From Granulosicoccus sp963833195 (GTDB lineage Bacteria; Pseudomonadota; Gammaproteobacteria; Granulosicoccales; Granulosicoccaceae), in assembly GCA_963833195.1 (NCBI GenBank), contig CAWHXF010000027.1, positions 4,464,001 through 4,528,000 on the forward strand: a DNA stretch of 64,000 nt, written 5' to 3'. Positions 8,675 through 16,659 of the stretch are shown piece after piece (position 1 is the stretch's first letter; every line of letters starts with the position of its first letter). Position numbers and translations under genes: made by a program. The notes beneath the pieces were generated by a model. It had not been told where the DNA came from, made no database searches, and saw only the letters and a list, made by a program, of their open reading frames with translations.

Positions 8675-10263
8675 GCGTACCCGCGCCCGCGCCTGCGCCT
8701 GCGCCTGCGCCCGCGTCTCCGACGACGCGGACCCTCCGGACCACACTCCCCGACGCCGCGCCGTCGTCGCTGCCGCCCGTCGACGCCGACGCGTTCGTCG
8801 TCGATCCCGGCGCGCTGGCGCTCGTGGACGTCGCGACGGCGCGACGCCACGACGTGCTGCCGATGGGCTTCGATGCGCGCCGCGACGTGCTGACCGTGGC
8901 GACGCCGTCCGCGGCGGACGTGCTGCGGCGCCGTTCGCTGCGTGCGACCCTCGACGGGCTCGGTCTCGAGACGCGCCTGCTCTGGCGCGTCGCGGAGCCG
9001 GCCTTCGTGGCCGCCGGGCTTGCGCGGCTCGAGCGTCACGTGCGTGCGCGAACGCGGGACGAGACGCGCGGCGAGCCGTTCGACGATCTGGTGCTGCCCG
9101 TCGATGCGATGTTGCACGCGGCGACCGTGGCAGGCGCCTCCGACGTCCATTTCACGCCCGGACCCCGATGCACGCGCGTGCGGCACCGCATCGACGGCGC
9201 GCTCGTCGATCTCGCGCCCTGGCCGGCCGCGCTGCACGCCGCGCTGGCGGTGCGGCTGAAGGTGATGGCGGGGCTGGACATCGCCGAGTGCCGGCTGCCG
9301 CAGGACGGCGCGTTCCGACGCGTGGTGAGCGGGCGCGTCGTGGACTTCCGGCTCTCGAGCTTTCCGAGCGTCGACGGCGAGAACCTGGTCGTGCGCGTGC
9401 TGGACGCCGAGGCGCGTCCCGCGACGCTCGCCGAGCTCGGGCTGACGCCGCCGACGGTGCGCGCGCTCGGCGAGCTGCTGGAGCGTCCGGGAGGGCTGGT
9501 CGTCGTGGCCGGGCCCACCGGCTCGGGCAAGAGCACCACGTTGCACGCGCTGCTGCGCGAGCTCGCAGGGCGCGGACTCGCCGTCGCGACGCTCGAGGAT
9601 CCGGTCGAGCATCGCGTGGAGGGCGTGTGCCAGTGCTCGATCGACCCGGCACGCGGCCTGGACCACGCGGCGGGCGTGCGGGCGCTGCTGCGCCAGGATC
9701 CGGACGTGCTCATGATCGGCGAGATCCGGGACGGGCCGAGCTGTCGCATGGCGCTACGCGCCGCGGCCGCCGGGCACCGCGTGCTGGCGACCGTGCACGC
9801 GGTCGATGCGGCGGGCGCGCTGGAGCGACTCGTCGAGCTGGGCGCGGACGGAGAAGCCTCGCCCGCCGGTGGTCCCCGCGACGCCGACGCCCGCGCGGCG
9901 GGGGGCGCGGCTCAGGTGCGCGCGGCACTCGCGCGCACGCTCGCGGGCGTCGTCGCGCAGCGCCTGCTCGGTCGCACCTGCGGTGCGTGCGCAGGCTCGG
10001 CGGCGGTGTCGGCGTGCCCGCACTGTCGCGGGCGCGGGCTCGCGGGGCGTTTCGCGCTGGTCGAGCTGCTGCGCATCGCGCCGGCCGTGCAGGAGGGCTT
10101 GCGGCGCGGCGCGCCGGTGCAGGCGCTCGTCGCGCGCGCGGCCTGCGACGGCTTCGTGCCGCTGGCGGCGGTGGCGCGCGCCGCCGTCGCGGCCGGGTGC
10201 ACGACGCGGGCGGAGGTGCGCCGCACGCTCGGCGACGCGTGGGCCGGGGAGGGCGCGCCATGA
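8671..10263 (+). CDS. GspE/MshE-type assembly ATPase
   Basis: 530 residues. A Pro-Ala repeat at residues ~4-15 precedes an N-terminal domain resembling GspE/MshE N1. The ATPase core has Walker A GPTGSGKST (starting ~residue 281), an Asp box in TLEDPVEHRVE, Walker B DVLMIGEIRD and a His box around LATVHAVDAAG. A four-cysteine zinc site (CGAC and CPHC, residues ~436-450) is characteristic of extension ATPases, not PilT-like retraction ATPases. It would power pseudopilus or pilus assembly through the platform protein encoded next. It overlaps both neighbours by 4 bp. Confidence 0.9.
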   Translation: MSVPAPAPAPAPAPASPTTRTLRTTLPDAAPSSLPPVDADAFVVDPGALALVDVATARRHDVLPMGFDARRDVLTVATPSAADVLRRRSLRATLDGLGLETRLLWRVAEPAFVAAGLARLERHVRARTRDETRGEPFDDLVLPVDAMLHAATVAGASDVHFTPGPRCTRVRHRIDGALVDLAPWPAALHAALAVRLKVMAGLDIAECRLPQDGAFRRVVSGRVVDFRLSSFPSVDGENLVVRVLDAEARPATLAELGLTPPTVRALGELLERPGGLVVVAGPTGSGKSTTLHALLRELAGRGLAVATLEDPVEHRVEGVCQCSIDPARGLDHAAGVRALLRQDPDVLMIGEIRDGPSCRMALRAAAAGHRVLATVHAVDAAGALERLVELGADGEASPAGGPRDADARAAGGAAQVRAALARTLAGVVAQRLLGRTCGACAGSAAVSACPHCRGRGLAGRFALVELLRIAPAVQEGLRRGAPVQALVARAACDGFVPLAAVARAAVAAGCTTRAEVRRTLGDAWAGEGAP

Positions 10264-11315
10264 GCGCCGCCTCCCCGGCGGCGCTCGGCGCCGGATGCTT
10301 CCACCTCGCGGGTCTGGTCGGTGCCGGGGTGTCCCTCGTGGAAGCGCTGGAGCACCTCGGCGCGGGAGAGACGAACCGACGGCGTCGCGCGTTGTGGTCG
10401 GCGCTCGCCGATCGCGTCGCCGGCGGTGCCCCGCTGTCGGCGGCCCTCGCCGAGGCGCCGGGCTGGTTCGATGCCGAGATGGTGGGGTTGTGCCGCGCGG
10501 GAGAGGCCGAGGGCACGCTGGCCGCGGCGCTCGGCGCGATGGAGCGAAGCTTCGCGGCGCGAGACGAGTTCCGGCGTCGCGCGCGCACGGCGCTGACCTA
10601 TCCGCTGTTCGCCGCCGCGACGCTCGGCATCACGCTCGTCTTCCTCTTCGGTCACGTGGTACCCGCGCTGACCGAGGACGGTTTCGGTGCATCGTCGCGG
10701 GCGCAGGCCTGGCATGCGCACCTGCTGCTCGGCACGGCATCGGCGGTGCGCACCGGCGGCGTGCCCACGCTGGTCGTCGGTGCGGCCACGGTGCTGCTGA
10801 TGCGGATCGCGGCGCGCCGACAGGGGCCGACGAGCATCGCCCTCGACGGCGTGGCGTTGCGCGCGCTCCCCGGGGGCCGACTGGCGGCGCTGCTCGAGAG
10901 CGCCCGGTTCGCGCGCACCGTCGCGCGGCTGGAGCGGCGCGAGGCGGCGCTGCCCGAGGCGCTCGCGATCGCCACCGAGGCGGTCGGGCGACCCGCCCTG
11001 CGCGCGGAGCTCCATGCGGTGCGCGCGCGCGTCGTCGGCGGCACGGCGTTCGCCGCGGCGCTCGGCGATGCGCGACACGTACCGCGTGCGCTCGCGCGCT
11101 ACGCGAGCGCGGGAGAGGCGTCGGGCGGACTGCCGGACGCGCTCGAACGCGCGGCACACGCGCTGGAGCACGATGCGCGCACGGCGCTCGAGCGCATCGA
11201 GCGGCTCGTCGGTCCCGCACTGCTGTGTGCCGTGGGCCTCGTCCTGCTCTGGATCGTCGTGTCGATCGTGCTGCCCGTGTACGACGCGGCCATCGGCGCG
11301 GGGCTCGGCGCGTGA
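10260..11315 (+). CDS. GspF/MshG-like inner-membrane platform protein
   Basis: 351 residues with the duplicated GspF architecture: two cytoplasmic helical repeats (the first around GVSLVEALEHLGAGE, the second around ALPEALAIATEAVG) separated by membrane segments at about residues 118-138 and 165-180, and a final segment near 318-340 (LLCAVGLVLLWIVVSIVLPVY). The ending VLPVYDA is typical of GspF/PilC. The protein couples the ATPase to the growing pilin filament. It overlaps the ATPase stop and the next start by 4 bp each. It is shorter than most GspF proteins (~400 residues), mostly at the N-terminus. Confidence 0.88.
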   Translation: MSAASPAALGAGCFHLAGLVGAGVSLVEALEHLGAGETNRRRRALWSALADRVAGGAPLSAALAEAPGWFDAEMVGLCRAGEAEGTLAAALGAMERSFAARDEFRRRARTALTYPLFAAATLGITLVFLFGHVVPALTEDGFGASSRAQAWHAHLLLGTASAVRTGGVPTLVVGAATVLLMRIAARRQGPTSIALDGVALRALPGGRLAALLESARFARTVARLERREAALPEALAIATEAVGRPALRAELHAVRARVVGGTAFAAALGDARHVPRALARYASAGEASGGLPDALERAAHALEHDARTALERIERLVGPALLCAVGLVLLWIVVSIVLPVYDAAIGAGLGA

Positions 11316-12808
11316 AGCGCCTCGTCCTCGGGTGGCCCCCGCAGCCTTGCCGCACGCTCGTCCTGCTGGAGGGTGCGGAGCCGTACGCGCTCGGACCGGC
11401 CGCGGCGGACGCGCGCACCCTGGTCGTCGTGGACGACGCGAACGAGCGACTCGAGCGCGTGGCCTCGCAGGGCATGGGCTCCGGGCCGTCGGGCCGCTGG
11501 CAACGGCAGCGGCTGCGCCGCGAGCTCGCGACGGGAGGCGACGTCGCCGAGCTCCTGCCGCTGCGCCGCAACGCCACGTCCGAAGCGCGCGCCTGTCTGC
11601 TGCGCGCCCGGCCGACGCCCGCGACTCGCGAAGCGCTCGACGTGCTGGTGGCGGGCGGCGCGCGCATCGCCGCGGTGACGACGACCGCCCGCCTGCTCGC
11701 GCTCGTGTATCGACGCCACCGCGTGCCGCGACTTCTCGTCGCACGCACGAGTGTGGACATCAGGCACGTCCTGATCGTCGACGGCGTGCCGTGCTTCGCG
11801 CGCACCCTCGGACTCGGAGGCGTGCCGGGGCAGGGCGGTGCCGACGCGGATACCGCCGCCGCCGTCGCCGATTCGCTCGAGCACCTCGCCGGGCGCTACG
11901 CGGCCGGACGCATCGACATCGCGGGCATCGGTCTGGACGATGCGACGCTAGACGCCTGTCGCACGCTGCCGCACGTCGGGGAGGCGCGGCACGTCGCACG
12001 GACGCCGCTCGAGGTCGTGCTCGCGCACCACATGGCCGAGCGCGCCGGTGCCGCGTGGCGGCCGGGCGTGCGATGGCGCACGGCGCACGTGCCCGCACTG
12101 CTCGACGCCACCGAGCGCCGGTCGGACCGAGGCGGCGCGCGGTGGCAGCGTCGTGCGGCCACGGGGGCGGCCGTGCTGTCGCTCGGGGCGGGTGCTGCCG
12201 CGACGGGCCACGCGTTCGTCGCGAGCGGCGCACGCGACGCGGCATCGCCGCGGATCGTCGAGCGACTGACTTCCGCCGTGGCCGCCGAACACCTCGCACT
12301 GGATGCCCTGCACGCCGAACCGCTGCGCGCGGCCGCGCGCCTGCTGCGCCGCGATGCGGTCGCGGCGAGCGCACCGCCCGCGCCGGCCGAGTTGCTGGGC
12401 GTCATCGCGCGGGCACTCGACGCGCACGCCGACCACGAGATCGACTCGGTGGCGTGGTCGGCGGTGGAGCCGGACGATCTCGCCGGGGCGGAGCCGCGGA
12501 CGGGACCGGAAGCGGGGTCGGTGTTCGTCGATGCCGAGGCGGTGCCCCGGCGCGTTCCCGATCCGCTGGCGCTCGTGGCCGCCGGCGCCCGCATCGAGCT
12601 CGCGGGACGCGTGTCGAACGTGGCCACGGTCGGCGCGGCGGAGCGCGCACTCGATGCGCTGGTGGCGACGCTGTCCGACGTGCCGCGCGTCACCTCGATC
12701 GTGCGTCTGGAGTCGCCGCTGGAGCGCGCCGCGGCCGGCGCCGGGATCGACGGCGACGTCGCGTGGCGCCTGCGACTGAGCCTCGCGGGCCGGCGGATCG
12801 AGCCTTGA
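11312..12808 (+). CDS. PilM/PilN (MshI/GspL)-like assembly protein
   Basis: 498 residues with a GTG start overlapping the previous stop (GTGA). The N-terminal ~270 residues are soluble and resemble the actin-like cytoplasmic domain of MshI/GspL/PilM only in layout. One hydrophobic segment (about residues 286-304) is followed by a periplasmic part with a C-terminal ferredoxin-like PilN/GspL-type region (ALVAAGARIELAGRVSNVATVG onward). I infer a natural PilM-PilN fusion or a GspL-like protein. It would link the cytoplasmic ATPase to the periplasmic alignment complex. Sequence similarity is weak, so the assignment rests largely on topology and position between platform and PilO-like genes. Confidence 0.65.
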   Translation: MKRLVLGWPPQPCRTLVLLEGAEPYALGPAAADARTLVVVDDANERLERVASQGMGSGPSGRWQRQRLRRELATGGDVAELLPLRRNATSEARACLLRARPTPATREALDVLVAGGARIAAVTTTARLLALVYRRHRVPRLLVARTSVDIRHVLIVDGVPCFARTLGLGGVPGQGGADADTAAAVADSLEHLAGRYAAGRIDIAGIGLDDATLDACRTLPHVGEARHVARTPLEVVLAHHMAERAGAAWRPGVRWRTAHVPALLDATERRSDRGGARWQRRAATGAAVLSLGAGAAATGHAFVASGARDAASPRIVERLTSAVAAEHLALDALHAEPLRAAARLLRRDAVAASAPPAPAELLGVIARALDAHADHEIDSVAWSAVEPDDLAGAEPRTGPEAGSVFVDAEAVPRRVPDPLALVAAGARIELAGRVSNVATVGAAERALDALVATLSDVPRVTSIVRLESPLERAAAGAGIDGDVAWRLRLSLAGRRIEP

Positions 12809-13389
12809 GCGGCCCGCTGATCCCCTCGCTGCCCCCCTCCCTGCGCGTCCCGCTGTCCGCCGTGGCGCTGGGGATGGTCGTGATGGTCTCGAGCCTCGTG
12901 GTCGGGCAACGCGGGATCGCGGCGGCCGAGCGCGAGGCGTCGCGGGTCCGCGAGGTGCGCGCCGAACTGCACTCGTTGCAGCGCGCCCGGGCCCGGTTGA
13001 CGGCGGCGGCGCACGTGCCCGCACCCGACGCATCGCTCGATCCCGTGCGCATCGCGATCCTCGATGCCGTGCGCGAGCTCGGCGCGGGCGGACGGGTCGG
13101 GGTACTCCGGCATCGGCTGCTCGACGGCGACGACGAACGCGGCGGCGAAGCCGAGGGCGACCTGCGTATCGTGCGGCTCGCGATCGAGCTGCGCGCGGCG
13201 CACGCGGTACGGCTCGTCCGCGCGCTGGACGCGTTGCGCGCGGCGGCGCCCGCGTGGCCGGTGGAGGTGGCGGGATGCCGCGTCGATCGAGCGGTTGCCG
13301 GGAGCGAGCGTTCCGACGATCCGGGTGCGGAAGAGGACCACGCGCTGGTCGCCGCGTGCGCCCTCGACTGGTTCTGGTGGCCGGCATGA
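12805..13389 (+). CDS. PilO/MshJ/GspM-like protein
   Basis: 194 residues. It has a short proline-rich start, one membrane helix (about residues 15-35, VPLSAVALGMVVMVSSLVVG), a coiled-coil-like segment (~40-70, REASRVREVRAELHSLQRAR) and a small C-terminal domain, which is the PilO/GspM plan. The proposed start is TTG at 12805, which overlaps the preceding stop as TTGA; no ATG exists before the membrane helix, and all neighbouring junctions use the same overlap. It would pair with the upstream PilN-like domain in the inner-membrane alignment subcomplex. Confidence 0.62.
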   Translation: MSGPLIPSLPPSLRVPLSAVALGMVVMVSSLVVGQRGIAAAEREASRVREVRAELHSLQRARARLTAAAHVPAPDASLDPVRIAILDAVRELGAGGRVGVLRHRLLDGDDERGGEAEGDLRIVRLAIELRAAHAVRLVRALDALRAAAPAWPVEVAGCRVDRAVAGSERSDDPGAEEDHALVAACALDWFWWPA

Positions 13390-13775
13390 GACGGCCGACC
13401 CCGACACGCTTCCACCGCGCCGCCCTGGCGTGCGCGCTCGCGCTCGGCGTGCCGACGGTGTCGGCGGACATCGAGGCGCTCGAGGGCGCGCGCTTGTTCT
13501 CGACGCCGGAGCGGCGCGCCGCGCTGGACGGTGCGCTCGCGTCGGCGCCGGCCACCGGGACGGCGGGCGGGTCCGACGTGCCGGAAGTGTCGCCGGCGTC
13601 CCCGCCGAAGGGCGCGTCGACTCGGCAAGGCTCCGCGTCCGCCGACGGCGCGCCGGCCACGGGTTCGGCCACGGGTTCGGCGATGGGCTCGGCGATGGGC
13701 TCGGCGACGGTTCGCAGCGCGCGCGGCACCTCGCGCATCGTGGACGGGGTGCCCGAACGGACGAGTGCACCATGA
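13386..13775 (+). CDS. small exported protein of the pilus locus, MshK-like
   Basis: 129 residues. It has an N-terminal signal peptide (residues ~1-27, ending TVSADIEA) and then LEGARLFSTPERRAALDGAL; a similar LF-TPE-R-LD signature occurs in small periplasmic proteins of pilus/secretion loci. A low-complexity Gly-Ser-Ala tract follows (about residues 90-107), encoded by a 12-bp tandem repeat at 13656-13703. The C-terminus ends shortly after RIVDGVPERTSAP. Related proteins, as I recall them, continue with a short OB-like strand segment after such a motif, so this copy may be shortened. It overlaps both neighbours by 4 bp. Confidence 0.5.
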   Translation: MRRPTPTRFHRAALACALALGVPTVSADIEALEGARLFSTPERRAALDGALASAPATGTAGGSDVPEVSPASPPKGASTRQGSASADGAPATGSATGSAMGSAMGSATVRSARGTSRIVDGVPERTSAP

Positions 13776-14671
13776 GCTCCGCGCGCGCTCTTCGGGGGCA
13801 CGAGGGTTTCGTGCTGCTCGCCCTGCTCGCGGTGCTGTTGGCGGGCGCGTCCGCCGCGGCCCTGTTCGGCGGGGGTGATCCGTCGCGCTCGCTCGACGCC
13901 CGGGCGGCGGCGGACGCGCATCGCCTCGCCCGCGCGCGCGACGCGTTGCTGGCCTACACCGCGAGCTATCCCGAGCTCTACGGGCCCACGGGAGCCGGAC
14001 CCGGCCGCCTGCCGTGCCCGGACACCGACGAATCGTACCGGCTGGCCGGACCGAACCCGCCCTGCGGGCGCGGTGCAGCGGCGACGGGGAAGCTGCCCGA
14101 GCACGTGACGGTCCCCGGCATGCGGGTCGGCCTCGACGCGAGGTACGGTCGCGAGCCGATCCGCTACCGGCTCGATGCGCGCGCGGCCAACAATCCGCCG
14201 CGCCGCGATCTCGTTGCCGCGTGGCGCTCCAACGCGCTCGCCGGGAGCACGCCGATGGCCACGCTGTCGCTCGGCGACGCCGGCCCGTCGCTGCACGTGC
14301 GTGCTGACGCGCTGATGGGTGCCGTCGAGCGGCGGGTCGCGTCCTGGGTCGTGGCACATGCGAGCCCGCCGGCCGACGAGGGCGACGTGGACGTGCTGGC
14401 ACTGGTCACGCGGCAGGTGGCGGCGTCGGCGAACGAGGGTGAACCCGTCGATCTGGTCGAAGGCGTGCCGCGGTCGCGACACTGGTTCGCCGCGGACGGC
14501 TGGGCCGAGGCGTTCGAGGTGGCCGTGGAGTCCGCGTGCAACGGGGCGCCGGGCGAGTGCCGTTGGCGCATCGACGGTGGTGGCGCGGGGACGGCGACGT
14601 CGCCGGGCTCGGTGGAACGTGCGCGCATCCGCCTCGTGTTCGCTCCCGTGCGAGAGTCCGCGGCACCGTGA
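13772..14671 (+). CDS. prepilin-like protein with large C-terminal domain
   Basis: 299 residues. The N-terminus has a short basic leader (RALRGHEG) followed directly by FVLLALLAVLLAGASAAALF, which fits a type III (prepilin peptidase) leader with cleavage after Gly, although glutamate at +5 of the mature protein is missing. The soluble part contains GRLPCPDTDE and a paired cysteine ~20 residues later. The same LPCP/paired-Cys pattern appears in the next gene, so the two proteins are probably paralogous minor pilins. The ATG at 13772 overlaps the previous stop, and its own stop overlaps the next start. Confidence 0.68.
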   Translation: MSSARALRGHEGFVLLALLAVLLAGASAAALFGGGDPSRSLDARAAADAHRLARARDALLAYTASYPELYGPTGAGPGRLPCPDTDESYRLAGPNPPCGRGAAATGKLPEHVTVPGMRVGLDARYGREPIRYRLDARAANNPPRRDLVAAWRSNALAGSTPMATLSLGDAGPSLHVRADALMGAVERRVASWVVAHASPPADEGDVDVLALVTRQVAASANEGEPVDLVEGVPRSRHWFAADGWAEAFEVAVESACNGAPGECRWRIDGGGAGTATSPGSVERARIRLVFAPVRESAAP

Positions 14672-15423
14672 TCGGCCACGCGCTCCCTCGTCCCGTGCGC
14701 CGCGGCGAGCGCGGCTTCTCGCTGGTCGAGATCGCCATCGTGCTGGTGATCCTCGGGTTGCTGCTGGCCGGCACGCTCGTGCCGCTCGGCCCGCTGCGCG
14801 AGGCGCGCCTGGAGCGCGCCGCGAACGATGCGGTCGAGACGGCGCGCCGCGCGCTGCTGGCACACGCGCTGACCCGCGGGGCGCTACCGTGTCCGCTGGC
14901 GACGGGCGCCGCATCGTCCTCCGCACCGTCCTCCGCACCGTCCTCGGGGCGCTGTTCCGCGTGGCGCGGTGGGCTGCCCGCGGCGACGCTCGGCCTGGCG
15001 GGACCGCTGGACGCGTCCGGGGCCGCACTCGACCCGTGGGGGCGGCCGCTGCTCTACGCGGTCAGCGATGCCGACGCGGACGGCACCGGCACGGCGGGCG
15101 CTCCCGACTGGACCGTGCCCGGAGAGGCGTCGGCCGTCGGCATCGAGGCGCTGCGCGGCTCGCTCGTCGTGTGCCGCGCGGCGGGACGGGGGGCGTGTCC
15201 CGCGCCCGAGGTGCGCGCGGACGATCTGGTGTTCGTCGTGCTGTCGCACGGGGCCGACGCGTCCGCGTCGGGCTTGCAGGAGCGCAACGCATCGAACGCG
15301 GTCGGCGCGTTCACGCTCGCGCCGCGCTCGGCCGTGGAGCCGCATCGCTTCGATGACCTGCTGGCGTGGGGGTCGCGCGGGGAGCTGGTGCTGAACGGGC
15401 TGCGGGCGGGGTGGTGGCCTTGA
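14668..15423 (+). CDS. type IV prepilin-like protein
   Basis: 251 residues with a textbook prepilin N-terminus: leader RPVRRGERG then FSLVEIAIVLVILGLLLAG, including the conserved glutamate at mature position 5. The soluble domain has GALPCPLATG, a downstream cysteine (SSGRCSAWRGGLP) and DPWGRPLLYAV, similar to pseudopilin-like proteins with an LPCP and WG-Y motif. The GTG start overlaps the preceding stop (GTGA). It is the last gene of the operon. A Ser-Ala-Pro stretch (ASSSAPSSAPSS) comes from a short tandem duplication near 14912-14945. No prepilin peptidase gene is in the window, so processing must use one encoded elsewhere. Confidence 0.85.
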   Translation: MIGHALPRPVRRGERGFSLVEIAIVLVILGLLLAGTLVPLGPLREARLERAANDAVETARRALLAHALTRGALPCPLATGAASSSAPSSAPSSGRCSAWRGGLPAATLGLAGPLDASGAALDPWGRPLLYAVSDADADGTGTAGAPDWTVPGEASAVGIEALRGSLVVCRAAGRGACPAPEVRADDLVFVVLSHGADASASGLQERNASNAVGAFTLAPRSAVEPHRFDDLLAWGSRGELVLNGLRAGWWP

Positions 15424-15436
15424 CGTTCGCGCCGTG

Positions 15437-16252
15437 TCAGCTCGCCAGCCGCCGCTCCCGGTCCGCGCGCCGGAACAGTTCGAAGAAGTTCTCCGTCGTC
15501 GCCTCCGCCAGCGCCTCGTACTCCATGCCGCGCAGCTCCGCGACGAATCGCGCGGTGTGGCTCGTGAACGCGGGCTCGTTGACCTTGCCGCGGTGCGGCG
15601 CGGGGGCGAGGTAGGGCGCGTCGGTCTCGACCAGGATGCGCTCGAGCGGCGCGCGCCGCGCGACCTCCTGGATCGACTTCGCGCTCTTGAAGGTGACGAT
15701 GCCGCTGAAGGAGAGGTGGTAGCCGATGTCGAGCGCTCGCTTCGCCACGGCCCAGTCCTCGGCGAAGCAGTGCATGACGCCGCCCGCCTCGCGCGGGGCG
15801 AGACGCTCGAGCTTGTCCATGGTGTCGCTCGCCGCGGCGCGCGTGTGGATGATCAGCGGCAGCCCGGTGATGCGCGCGGCCTCGATATGCCGCTCGAAGC
15901 GCGCGTGCTGCCAGTCGAGCACGTGCGCCGGCGAGACGCCCTCGGGGATCTCGGTGCGGAAGTAGTCGAGTCCCGTCTCGCCGAGCGCCACGACGAGCGG
16001 GTCGGCCGCGGCCTCGACGAGCTCGTCCACGCTCGGCTCGTGGCCGCCCTCGGTGGTGGGGTGCACGCCGGTGGAGGCGCTCAATCCTTCGTGCTCGCGC
16101 GCGAGGGCAAGGACCGCCTCGCGGTTCTCCCAGCTCGTGGCGATGCACAGCGCGTGCACGAGGCCGTGTTCGGCGGCGCGCTGTAGTATCTCGGGGCGGC
16201 GCCCGTCGAAGTCCGGGAAGTTCAGGTGACAGTGAGAATCGACGAGCGCCAT
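15437..16252 (-). CDS. TatD family metal-dependent hydrolase (DNase)
   Basis: 271 residues, the family's usual length. Metal-binding motifs are all present: VDSHCHLNFPDF near the N-terminus (HxH), GETGLDYFR (Glu ligand), LIIHTR (His), MHCFAED (His) and VETDAPYLAP (Asp). TatD enzymes are Mg-dependent 3'-5' exonucleases or deoxyribonucleases; substrate specificity among TatD, YcfH and YjjV types cannot be told here. It is convergent with the pilus operon (13 bp between stops) and divergent from proA, with a 269-bp palindromic element between. Confidence 0.9.
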   Translation of the reverse strand: MALVDSHCHLNFPDFDGRRPEILQRAAEHGLVHALCIATSWENREAVLALAREHEGLSASTGVHPTTEGGHEPSVDELVEAAADPLVVALGETGLDYFRTEIPEGVSPAHVLDWQHARFERHIEAARITGLPLIIHTRAAASDTMDKLERLAPREAGGVMHCFAEDWAVAKRALDIGYHLSFSGIVTFKSAKSIQEVARRAPLERILVETDAPYLAPAPHRGKVNEPAFTSHTARFVAELRGMEYEALAEATTENFFELFRRADRERRLAS

Positions 16253-16288
16253 CGTGGGGGGCTTCTGCAGCGCGAAGGGCGCGTGAGT

Positions 16289-16557
16289 CTAGGGCCTGTA
16301 TCCAATCAGAACGTGGGCGCTGTCGCGCCGCAGAGCGTGGCAGGCTAGGCGCGAGGAGTGGAGCTTGGCAGGGCCAAGCGACCGACGAGCAACGACGGCT
16401 GGCGCGCTCTGCGGCGCGACCCTTCGGGCCGGCCCTCTGCGTCCGCCCCGCTGCACCGCGCGAGCGCGGGTAGCCCTGCTACCCTCGCTCGCAGCGCCTT
16501 GCGGGACGAACGCAGAGGGCCGGCAGCGCCCACGTTCTGATTGGATACAGGCCCTAG
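16289..16557. repeat. 269-bp multi-hairpin element with perfect 34-bp terminal inverted repeats
   Basis: The ends 16289-16322 and 16524-16557 are perfect 34-bp inverted repeats, from CTAGGGCCTGTATCCAATC inward. Inside lie three further stems: 16322-16337 with 16405-16420 (16 bp), 16428-16442 with 16510-16524 (15 bp), and 16460-16473 with 16479-16492 (14 bp, one mismatch, 5-nt loop CCCTG). No credible gene lies within. The layout resembles a miniature inverted-repeat element or a structured intergenic repeat. The outermost bases (TAGGGCCTG) recur at a second palindrome at 30461-30515. It occupies most of the ~400 bp between tatD and proA, leaving ~100 bp for the proA promoter. Confidence 0.85.
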
Positions 16558-16659
16558 CGAGCCTGCGCACCGAGCGACACGGACCCCGACCTCATTATGT
16601 CCGCATCGCGCGGTACTCGTACCCGGAACGCGCTGGCCCCGACAACCGGAGACCTTTCG

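Noticed and set aside
8674..8715. Possible phase-variable repeat at the start of the GspE-like gene (Pro-Ala codons)
   Set aside because: The GCGCCT-type hexamer unit is a multiple of three, so copy change would not shift the frame.
11948..15028. A very long open frame on the minus strand opposite the pilus genes
   Set aside because: It is a by-product of high GC: arginine/alanine/proline-rich translation with no motif, and the plus strand holds a coherent set of pilus genes over the same span.
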